Origin: Butyrivibrio sp. AE2015
GTDB taxonomy: Bacteria; Bacillota; Clostridia; Lachnospirales; Lachnospiraceae
Assembly: GCF_000420825.1 (NCBI RefSeq)
Contig: NZ_ATVR01000022.1
Location: 1 to 57,727 of the forward strand
Reading direction: 5' to 3'
Length of the DNA stretch: 57,727 nucleotides
Under the pieces are notes generated by a model. That model saw only the letters and a program-made list of their open reading frames with translations. It did not search any database and was not told the DNA's origin. A program made the position numbers and the translations under genes. This document shows positions 51,239 to 57,727 of this stretch, one piece after another; the stretch's first letter is position 1; each line of letters starts with the position of its first letter.

Positions 51239-53230
51239 TCAACCAAGCTTGTACTCAAGTACCATCTGCTTCTGGTTTCTCTTGATAATAAATACAATGA
51301 TTGCTGCAAATACTGCTACTGCAACAAGTCCGCCTACAAAGCCTGTTCCAACAGAACCTGTTGTGATAAGTGTACCAATCTGGTATACAAGGAATCCAAC
51401 TGTAAATCCTGTTGCAAGCTGGAGTCCGATCGCACCCCAAAGCCACTTAGCAGACTTCATTTCTGAGTTCATAGCACCAAGTGCTGCGAAACATGGTGGT
51501 GTATATAAGTTAAACATAAGATATGCAAGTGCTGCAACCTTTGTTATTCCCATAACTGCTGCTACTGCATTTCCTTCACCGATAAGCTCAAGTTCCTCTG
51601 TATCAATGAGGTTAGAGATAGCATAAACTGTAGCGATTGTTCCTACAACGTTCTCTTTTGCAATAAAGCCTGTGATAGCTGCTGCAGCAAGCTGCCAGCT
51701 TACGATACCAACTACAGGTACGAGAAGGTAAGCAAATGGACCTGCTACGCCTGCAAGGATTGATGTGCTCTCCATTCCCTCTTCAACAGGCTGGAATGAG
51801 AAGTCAAATGTCTGCATAATCTGAACTACTGTGTTACATACTAAGATAACTGTTCCAGCTTTAACGATATAAGCCTTACCTCTTTCAAGCATTGACTTAA
51901 GTGCAAATGTAAGACTTGGAACCTTGTACTCAGGAAGCTCAATGATGAAGAATGACTTTCTGTACTTCATACCTGTAACAGCCTTGATGAGAAGTGCTCC
52001 TAAAAGGATAAGGAGGATACCACCCATGTAGCAGATGAAGCTAACCCATTTTGATTCAGGGAAGAATGCACCTGCAAAAAGAGCAATAACAGGAAGCTTA
52101 GCTCCACATGGCATGAAAGTTGCGAGCATAGCTGTTGCACGTCTTTCTCTCTCATTTCTGATTGTTCTGCATGCCATGATAGCAGGGATACCACAACCTG
52201 TACCGATGATCATAGGAATTACAGACTTACCTGAAAGACCTACTCTCTTGAAAATAGGATCAAGAACTACTGTTGCTCTTGACATATATCCGCAGTCCTC
52301 TAAAAGAGCGATGAGGAAGTACATAACCATAACAAGTGGAAGGAAACCAACAACGGCACCAACACCACCGATAATACCATCAACAAGAAGCGCATAGAGA
52401 AGTGGATTAGCATCTGCCATAGCATCTCCAACCCATCCCTGGAAGCTTTCAATCCATCCTGCAAGGATATCTGCAAGCCATGTGCCTACTGTTGTCTGTG
52501 AGATATAGAATACAAGCCACATAATAGCAGCAAAAACTACGATTCCGATAACCGGATGAGTAATAATATTATCAATTGTATCGCCAATATTCTTATCTTT
52601 TGTAAGAACTTTACGGTTTTCAACATCTGCTACGATCTTATTTACAAAATCAAAACGCTTTCTGTCAGCTTCTTCAACTTCAGCCTTATTAGAAAGGTCG
52701 ATATTTCCTTCTGAATATGCTGCCTTCTGTCCTTTTCCCTCAAGTTCAGCAGCAGCCTTAACAACTTCCTTAAGACCCGTTTCTGATGTTGCAACTGTAT
52801 TTATTACAGGACAGCCAAGCTTTTCTGATAAAGCCTTGGCATCAACTTTGTTTCCTTTTTTATCATTGGAATCTGTCTTGTTAAGTGCAACTACAACAGG
52901 AATACCAAGCTCAAGAAGCTGTGTTGTGAAGAACAGGCTTCTGCTAAGATTTGTTGCATCAACAATGTTTATGATTGCATCAGGATGCTCATTTTTAACG
53001 TAACCGCTTGTGATACTCTCCTCTGATGTAAATGGTGACATTGAATACGCACCAGGAAGGTCTACAGCGATAAGCTCCTTGTCCCCATCATAGAAGCTCT
53101 TTTTAATAGGACTCTCCTTTTTGTCTACTGTAACGCCCGCCCAGTTACCTATTTTTTCATTACGACCGGTGAGAGCATTGTACATGGTAGTTTTTCCACT
53201 GTTTGGATTACCAGCCATTGCGATTCTCAT
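51239..53230 (-). CDS. feoB: Ferrous iron transport protein B
   Basis: 663 residues. The N-terminal G domain has G1 GNPNSGKTT, G3 DLPGAYS and G4 NKTD. About 170 residues later the membrane part begins, with gate motifs around GTGCGIPAIMACRT and MPCGAKLPVIALFAG. It moves Fe(II) across the membrane, driven by or gated through GTP. TCAGGAGG precedes the ATG. feoA lies upstream and accessory genes lie downstream. Confidence 0.97.
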   Translation of the reverse strand: MRIAMAGNPNSGKTTMYNALTGRNEKIGNWAGVTVDKKESPIKKSFYDGDKELIAVDLPGAYSMSPFTSEESITSGYVKNEHPDAIINIVDATNLSRSLFFTTQLLELGIPVVVALNKTDSNDKKGNKVDAKALSEKLGCPVINTVATSETGLKEVVKAAAELEGKGQKAAYSEGNIDLSNKAEVEEADRKRFDFVNKIVADVENRKVLTKDKNIGDTIDNIITHPVIGIVVFAAIMWLVFYISQTTVGTWLADILAGWIESFQGWVGDAMADANPLLYALLVDGIIGGVGAVVGFLPLVMVMYFLIALLEDCGYMSRATVVLDPIFKRVGLSGKSVIPMIIGTGCGIPAIMACRTIRNERERRATAMLATFMPCGAKLPVIALFAGAFFPESKWVSFICYMGGILLILLGALLIKAVTGMKYRKSFFIIELPEYKVPSLTFALKSMLERGKAYIVKAGTVILVCNTVVQIMQTFDFSFQPVEEGMESTSILAGVAGPFAYLLVPVVGIVSWQLAAAAITGFIAKENVVGTIATVYAISNLIDTEELELIGEGNAVAAVMGITKVAALAYLMFNLYTPPCFAALGAMNSEMKSAKWLWGAIGLQLATGFTVGFLVYQIGTLITTGSVGTGFVGGLVAVAVFAAIIVFIIKRNQKQMVLEYKLG

Positions 53231-53330
53231 TTCTTTTCCTCCTGAAATAAACTAATTGTATTTTATTTATCAGGGACGCACCTTACGATGAATCCGAGCA
53301 AACTAAGTTACTTATGGCTAACAGCCTGCG

Positions 53331-53361
53331 AAAAAATATCTGGCATAAATTGATATGCCAG
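53331..53361 (-). terminator. Terminator-like hairpin between feoA and feoB
   Basis: CTGGCATA and TATGCCAG pair (53340-53361) with a 6-nt loop, followed on the minus strand by ATATTTTTT. It lies 16 nt after feoA and 100 nt before feoB, so part of the transcripts should stop after feoA. Confidence 0.7.
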
Positions 53362-53376
53362 TTTTTCAGATAATGA

Positions 53377-53589
53377 TCAGATTGAAATAGCGCTTGCAAG
53401 TTCAGGATCGATGTTATATCTCGCATCCTTTATCGCAACTACAAGATTACGCTTCTTATCTACAACTGTGATCTTCTCTCCGCTATAGCATCCAAGTGAA
53501 AAGAGAAAACCCTTCATATCCTCATCATCACCTGTATCTACACCAGTAACTACATACTCTTGACCAAGTACAGCTTCATTTAATGTCAT
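53377..53589 (-). CDS. feoA: Ferrous iron transport protein A
   Basis: 70 residues with an SH3-like beta-barrel pattern (LNEAVLGQEYVVTGVD, MKGFLFSLGCYSGEKITVVDKKRN). FeoA is a small cytoplasmic partner of FeoB. AAAGGAG precedes the ATG. It is the first gene of the iron operon, and metal-regulator boxes overlap its promoter. Confidence 0.93.
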   Translation of the reverse strand: MTLNEAVLGQEYVVTGVDTGDDEDMKGFLFSLGCYSGEKITVVDKKRNLVVAIKDARYNIDPELASAISI

Positions 53590-53605
53590 ATCAGTACTCC
53601 TTTTT

Positions 53606-53658
53606 GTTACCTTTTGCTAACCGAATGTTAGTTTATTCTAACTGATATTTTTTGTCAA
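53606..53658 (-). promoter_or_regulatory. feo promoter with overlapping 16-bp operator boxes
   Basis: TTGACA (53653-53658, minus strand), 17 nt and TAAACT (53630-53635) form the promoter. Box 2, GTTAG-N6-CTAAC (53627-53642), covers the -10 element. Box 1 (53606-53621), GTTACC-TTTT-GCTAAC, is 21 bp away, two helical turns, just downstream of the start. Together they fit repression by a DtxR/IdeR- or MntR-like metalloregulator, whose TTAG/CTAA half-sites look like these. No such regulator gene is in the window. Confidence 0.7.
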
Positions 53659-53717
53659 CAACAGGTTTTGTACAATTTAATATTTATTTTTTTATTAGGA
53701 AAATTATAATGATTTAT

Positions 53718-53733
53718 GTTAGCATTTGCTAAC
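53718..53733 (-). promoter_or_regulatory. Third metal-regulator-like box
   Basis: GTTAGC-ATTT-GCTAAC is a perfect palindrome and the best copy of the motif. It lies 91 bp upstream of box 2, between the glmS terminator and the feo promoter. Confidence 0.6.
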
Positions 53734-53829
53734 TTCTTTTTCTAAATAATATCCTTTTTGAAAAATAATGTCAATAAAATGTTGATTAATTTTTGATAAA
53801 GGAGATGGCTTTAAAGGAATCTTCTATTA

Positions 53830-53861
53830 AATAAAAAGAAGCCACTATAAAGCGGCTTCTT
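53830..53861 (-). terminator. Terminator of glmS
   Basis: AAGAAGCC and GGCTTCTT pair (53836-53861), followed on the minus strand by TTTATTT. It lies 11 nt after the glmS stop codon. Confidence 0.85.
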
Positions 53862-53872
53862 AATATGTCTTT

Positions 53873-55693
53873 TTATTCTACTGTTACTGATTTAGCAAGG
53901 TTTCTAGGCTGATCTGGATTATTGCCCTTACCTATTGATGTGTAATAAGCAAGAATCTGAAGTACTACAACAGATTCAAATACAGACAGTTCATCTCTTA
54001 CTTCAGGTATACTGATATGAACATCGCATACAGTACTATCTGTGATTGCTTTATCCTTGCTGATCAGGATAACATACGCTCCCCTTGCCTTAACTTCTCT
54101 TATGTTAGATACAACCTTACTGTAAACAGCCTTTTGAGTCGCGATAGCTATAACAGGAGTTCCCTCTGTTATAAGAGAGATTGTTCCATGTTTGAGTTCT
54201 CCTGCAGCATATGCTTCAGCGTGAATATAACTGATCTCCTTGAGTTTGAGAGCACCTTCCATAGAAAGAGTATAGTCAAGACCTCTTCCAATAAAGAAAG
54301 TATCCTCAGCATTGGCCATACGATTAGCCTGAGCTGCTACTTTGTCTTCGAGCTTTAGAACCTCTTCTATCATAGAAGGAACATTCTTAAGACCTGATAT
54401 AAACTCTCTGATCTCAGACTCTGTAGCCTTGCCTGTTACAAGGCCAAGCTTACATCCTATAAGATACATTGCTGCAACCTGAACGGAATAAGCCTTGGTA
54501 GATGCAACTGCAATCTCTGGACCAGCATGTGTATACAGGACATAGCCACTCTCATGAGCAATTGTTGAGCCCTTAACATTAACAACAGCAAGTGTTCTTT
54601 CTGTATACTTCTTGGCAAGACGCAGAGCCTCAAGTGTATCTATTGTCTCACCTGACTGTGATACAACGATAACAAGAGTGTTTGCATCTATAGTAGGTCT
54701 TTCGTATCTAAACTCCGATGCGATAGCAACCGTAACAGGAATCCCAAACTTATTCTGAATAAGTGTACGTCCCACATTACCTGCATACATAGCTGTTCCA
54801 CAGGCAATAATAGTGATATCGTGCACACCTTCAAAAAGTGAATCCGGAATATTGTCATCTTCAAAATCAGGAAGAAGGTCCTTAACACGAGGATTGATAG
54901 TATCTGCAAGAGCTCTTGGCTGCTCATGGATCTCTTTTATCATATAGTGAGGATACCCGTCCTTCTGAGCTGTTGATACATCCCAATCAACTGTAAGGTA
55001 CTCCGGCTCTACTACATTTCCTTCCATATCCTCTAGCGTGATACTCTCATCCTTTAGTGTAAGGATATGGTACTCAGGTACTACAAAGTAGCTATTGGTA
55101 AATGAAATAAACGCCGTAAGGTCCGATGCAATAAAAGAACCTTCACTATCAGTATGCGTAGCTACAAGCGGACTGACATTACGAACAGCATACACTTCTC
55201 CCGGGCGGCCTTTAAACAGAATACAGAAAGCAAAAGAACCTTTTAATTCACTAACTGCCTTTCTAATAGCTTCCTTTGGATCTCCTGAATAGTTTTTGCT
55301 GATAACAGCTGCTGCAACCTCTGTATCAGTCTCAGACTTAAGTTCTCCCTTAAGACCATACTTCTCTATAAGTTCGTGATAGTTTTCAATGATTCCGTTA
55401 TGTAGAAGAGTAACATCACCAAACTTATGAGGATGCGCATTGGCATTGGTAACTCCACCGTGAGTAGCCCATCTGGTATGACCAATACCTGTAGTCGATG
55501 AATTCTCATCATCGCAGATAGCGCGAAGATCCCCTACCTTTCCTGCAGTCTTTCTAATGGAAACATGATAGCCGTTATCCTTAAAAAAAGCTATTCCTGC
55601 GCTATCATAACCTCTGTACTCAAGTCTCTGAAGTCCATCAAGCAGAATGTCCTGAGCAGGCTTATGTCCTGCAAATCCAATAATTCCACACAT
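53873..55693 (-). CDS. glmS: Glutamine--fructose-6-phosphate aminotransferase
   Basis: 606 residues. Cys2 of MCGIIGFAG is the glutaminase nucleophile. GHTRWATHG, two SIS isomerase domains (GTAMYAGNVG and GRGLDYTLSMEGALKLKEISYIHAEA) and the C-terminal NLAKSVTVE complete the enzyme. It makes glucosamine-6-phosphate for the cell wall. The mRNA leader carries a glmS ribozyme that senses the product. GAAAGGA precedes the ATG. Confidence 0.97.
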   Translation of the reverse strand: MCGIIGFAGHKPAQDILLDGLQRLEYRGYDSAGIAFFKDNGYHVSIRKTAGKVGDLRAICDDENSSTTGIGHTRWATHGGVTNANAHPHKFGDVTLLHNGIIENYHELIEKYGLKGELKSETDTEVAAAVISKNYSGDPKEAIRKAVSELKGSFAFCILFKGRPGEVYAVRNVSPLVATHTDSEGSFIASDLTAFISFTNSYFVVPEYHILTLKDESITLEDMEGNVVEPEYLTVDWDVSTAQKDGYPHYMIKEIHEQPRALADTINPRVKDLLPDFEDDNIPDSLFEGVHDITIIACGTAMYAGNVGRTLIQNKFGIPVTVAIASEFRYERPTIDANTLVIVVSQSGETIDTLEALRLAKKYTERTLAVVNVKGSTIAHESGYVLYTHAGPEIAVASTKAYSVQVAAMYLIGCKLGLVTGKATESEIREFISGLKNVPSMIEEVLKLEDKVAAQANRMANAEDTFFIGRGLDYTLSMEGALKLKEISYIHAEAYAAGELKHGTISLITEGTPVIAIATQKAVYSKVVSNIREVKARGAYVILISKDKAITDSTVCDVHISIPEVRDELSVFESVVVLQILAYYTSIGKGNNPDQPRNLAKSVTVE

Positions 55694-55734
55694 ATATATA
55701 AATCCTTTCTTGTCAATGTACGTAGTGATCTGGT

Positions 55735-55920
55735 GATATTCATCCTATAATGAATATCTCCCGCCACACTATTAAAAGTCGCATGACAGCAGCTAATTTG
55801 TTGCCGGATCATTCCGGTATTTATATCTGCCTACGCATTCATGCATACGTCCGGGCATCCGCCGAATAATCTCGATACTCCCGAATCCTCGTTAACCGCT
55901 TCCCCGCGGTACATGGCGCT
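55735..55920 (-). ncRNA. glmS ribozyme
   Basis: The minus-strand leader of glmS contains AGCGCC (55915-55920), AACGAGGA, TATCGAGA, TTCGGCGGATG and the remaining P3/P4 helices in order. Cleavage lies 5' of the G in AGCGCC (between 55920 and 55919). Glucosamine-6-phosphate acts as cofactor, self-cleavage then exposes the glmS mRNA to decay. A GATATTCAT/ATGAATATC hairpin (55735-55758) lies at its 3' end. The 3' boundary is approximate. Confidence 0.95.
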
Positions 55921-56000
55921 AAAGTTTCTAAACTTTTCGAAACTTGAGTCCTCCTAACACTCAAACCACATTATCTTAGCATATCTTATTAACAAAGGAA

Positions 56001-56035
56001 AGAAAAACTGGCTTATGCAAAGCGCATAAGCCAGT
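56001..56035 (-). terminator. Terminator of the PIN-PhoH gene
   Basis: ACTGGCTTATGC and GCATAAGCCAGT (56007-56035) form a perfect 12-bp stem with a 5-nt loop, followed on the minus strand by TTTTTC. Confidence 0.93.
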
Positions 56036-56056
56036 CAGATCAAGCTCATTATTCAA

Positions 56057-57448
56057 TTAAAAATACTTCTTGTCCTTCATTCTCTCAATAGCATCCATAG
56101 CAAGCTTACTTCTTTCGCACTCAGCTGCAGAAAGGGATATCTGCCATGCATAAGGACTTCCTTTCATATGCTCTGAAGCATATGACAAGCCATTTGTCCT
56201 CTCATCAAGAAAAGGTCTGTCTATCTGGTTAGGATCACCTAAAAGAATTATCTTGGTGTCCTTTCCGGCTCTTGTGATGATTCCTTTTGCCTGAGTTGGA
56301 GTCATGTTCTGAGCTTCATCAATAATAAGATAGGTCTTAAGGATTGACCTTCCTCTGATGAAGTTTAGTGCTTCACACTGAACGATTCCTCTTTCAAAGA
56401 CCTCATCTGTCTTTCCCTGCAGCTCTTTTTCATCCTTATATCTTTCTTCTTCATTGGAGTCAATGAGCTGCTCAAGGTTGTCGATAATCGGTCTCATAAG
56501 AGGTGATATCTTCTCCTGTTCATCGCCGGGGAGAAAACCAATATCATCATCAAACTGAGAGTTTGGTCTGCAGACAAGAATCCTTCGATATTCACCAGTC
56601 GGTCTGTTTATCATCTTTTCAAGACCTACAGCAAGTGAATAAAATGTCTTGGCTGTACCAGCCATGCCCTTTACAATTACAAGTGGAGCCACCTCAGCAG
56701 GCTGCATAAGTGCTTCCTGAAGGAAGTATTGTCCGGCGTTCCTTGGTTTAACTCCGTAAGGCTGGCTCTTTTCAAACTCAAGTTTTTTAATAAAGCCTTT
56801 AGACACACGGCCCATCTGGGTTTTATTAGTTGACTGATCTGCTCTTACAATAACAAATTCGTTTTCATACAGCTCAGGTGCATATTGATTTCCATCATCA
56901 TCACAACAATAGACTTTATCAACTGGAATACCTTTTTTCTTGAAATCCTTAAAGATTTCTTCCGGCGCAAAAACAGATATTCGTCCGCTGTACTGCTCGC
57001 CATGATCCGCAACCTGTTCTGTCGTGAAGTCCTCTGACTTAATATTAAGGAGCTGTGCCTTAATCCTCATCAGAATGTCCTTGGTTACAAGAATTACCTG
57101 AACCTTGGATACCTCACTTAGGCCCTTACATACTTTCAGGATACGATTATCAGATTTATAATCTGCCATATCCTTAGGGAGTTCTACATCTTTAAAGTTC
57201 TTTTCAACTCTAAGAAGTCCCCCATTGTCAAGCTCTACACCTGCAACCAGATCGCCTGATCCTCGAAGCTGATCGAGAATTCTGATTGCCTCTCGTACAT
57301 TCGCTCCTCTCTCGCCCTCATCTCTCTTGTGGGCGTCAAGCTCCTCTAACACTACCAGCGGAAGAACGACCTCGTTATCATCAAAGCACTTTAAGGCGTG
57401 TGGTGCCTGAATCAAAACGTTGGTGTCCAGTACGTAGATCTTCTTCAT
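56057..57448 (-). CDS. PIN-PhoH2 family ATPase/RNase
   Basis: 463 residues. Residues 1-130 are a PIN domain (YVLDTNVLI, LEELDAHK, SDNRILK and a C-terminal acidic TKD motif), and residues about 235-460 are the PhoH ATPase. PhoH2 proteins unwind and cleave RNA. The P-loop is GMAGTAKT (261-268), with Ala where the usual GTGKT has Gly; Walker B is YLIIDEAQN and a later GDPNQ is present. GAGGGGG precedes the ATG. It is monocistronic, upstream of the glmS leader. Confidence 0.92.
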   Translation of the reverse strand: MKKIYVLDTNVLIQAPHALKCFDDNEVVLPLVVLEELDAHKRDEGERGANVREAIRILDQLRGSGDLVAGVELDNGGLLRVEKNFKDVELPKDMADYKSDNRILKVCKGLSEVSKVQVILVTKDILMRIKAQLLNIKSEDFTTEQVADHGEQYSGRISVFAPEEIFKDFKKKGIPVDKVYCCDDDGNQYAPELYENEFVIVRADQSTNKTQMGRVSKGFIKKLEFEKSQPYGVKPRNAGQYFLQEALMQPAEVAPLVIVKGMAGTAKTFYSLAVGLEKMINRPTGEYRRILVCRPNSQFDDDIGFLPGDEQEKISPLMRPIIDNLEQLIDSNEEERYKDEKELQGKTDEVFERGIVQCEALNFIRGRSILKTYLIIDEAQNMTPTQAKGIITRAGKDTKIILLGDPNQIDRPFLDERTNGLSYASEHMKGSPYAWQISLSAAECERSKLAMDAIERMKDKKYF

Positions 57449-57485
57449 GCGTAGGTCCCCCTCTATTTGTATGACTTATATCGTT

Positions 57486-57491
57486 ATTATA
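57486..57491 (-). promoter_or_regulatory. Extended -10 promoter of the PIN-PhoH gene
   Basis: On the minus strand TGG-TATAAT lies about 38 nt upstream of the start codon. No strong -35 is visible, but an extended -10 can act alone. Confidence 0.5.
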
Positions 57492-57581
57492 CCACATATA
57501 GTGGTTTAGGGATACAAAATGAAAAAGATATGTAATAAAAATATATGATAATCTTGACCATTTAAAGATAGTAAATATGTG

Positions 57582-57610
57582 TTGTCAAACGCAATAAATA
57601 ATAGAATAAT
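57582..57610 (+). promoter_or_regulatory. Possible promoter before a 17-codon ORF
   Basis: TTGTCA (57582-57587), 17 nt and AATAAT (57605-57610). Confidence 0.35.
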
Positions 57611-57651
57611 TGATGAAGAAACTTAATCTGTAGATTAGGGAGAGGATTCAG

Positions 57652-57705
57652 ATGAATGCAATTAGCATACATCAGAGTACTCTCTTTTTGTATATGCGTA
57701 AGTAA
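57652..57705 (+). CDS. Possible 17-residue peptide
   Basis: MNAISIHQSTLFLYMRK follows GGGAGAGGA at 7 nt. It may be a leader peptide, a small protein, or a remnant before the REP-like element. The short length makes this uncertain. Confidence 0.3.
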   Translation: MNAISIHQSTLFLYMRK

Positions 57706-57710
57706 ATGTG

Positions 57711-57727
57711 GACAGAGGGACGATTCT
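57711..57727 (+). repeat. Partial second copy of the REP-like element
   Basis: GACAGAGGGACGATTCT matches the 5' arm at 35831-35847 except for one base. It is cut by the window end. Confidence 0.75.

Overview
The window looks like a chromosomal segment of a low-GC, anaerobic rumen or gut Firmicute of the Lachnospiraceae, most likely Butyrivibrio or Pseudobutyrivibrio. This is inferred from protein style (RG-I utilisation genes in the order of the Bacillus yes/lpl region, TrpB2, a PyrBI pair, a FeoA/FeoB operon, a glmS ribozyme, PIN-PhoH), AAGGAGG-type ribosome sites and base composition. No 16S, tRNA, CRISPR array or recognisable transposase gene was found, so the genus is inference.

Region by region. 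1-733: no credible gene, several nested inverted repeats. 734-20144 (minus strand): a rhamnogalacturonan-I (pectin) locus: lactaldehyde reductase FucO, PL11 lyase, CE12 esterase, PL26/YetA-type exolyase, an LplA-LplC-LplB type ABC importer, a membrane-bound YesS-type AraC regulator, an MFS/GPH-like permease, a long CaiB/BaiF CoA-transferase, a small Sel1 protein, a second CE12 esterase carrying S-layer-homology-like repeats but no signal peptide, and an XRE-Uma2 fusion. All the degrading enzymes lack signal peptides, so the importer probably brings in oligosaccharides that are deacetylated and cleaved inside the cell; rhamnose would then feed lactaldehyde to FucO. 20420-23040 (plus): an ABC-F ATPase and purC. 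23102-29136 (minus): a zinc-ribbon/beta-propeller protein and two paralogous chemoreceptors. 29301-29422: a sigma-D-type promoter driving a very short RNA with an 8-codon ORF. 29423-30106: a 684-bp imperfect palindrome with a four-way-junction centre. 30094-32145: thrH and trpB2, both plausibly linked to O-phosphoserine. 32259-35829: a radical SAM/SPASM protein divergent from a UbiA-type prenyltransferase and a multi-span glycosyltransferase-like protein.

35828-35903 is a REP-like palindrome that also supplies both flanking stop codons; a partial second copy closes the window. 35902-42468 (minus) is a tight operon pheA-ppx-ppk-maf-small acidic protein-HAD phosphatase, divergent from a DUF5050-like protein followed by pyrBI. 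45150-47983: a 56-residue protein, a CAP-domain lipoprotein, a class B sortase and a CPBP protease. 48048-50291: dinB with a perfect Gram-positive LexA box and an apparently leaderless mRNA, convergent with an RluA-type pseudouridine synthase that also looks leaderless. 50336-53589 (minus): a ferrous-iron operon feoA-feoB-FeoB-associated protein-HMA protein-short Fur, under repeated 16-bp GTTAGC/GCTAAC boxes. 53873-55920: glmS behind a clear glmS ribozyme. 56057-57448: a PIN-PhoH ATPase.

The most unusual items are the 684-bp palindrome, the sigma-D mini-transcript beside the chemoreceptors, the ThrH/TrpB2 pair, the two leaderless genes, and the SLH-bearing esterase without an export signal. 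All calls rest on reading the sequence; no alignment, folding or database search was run.
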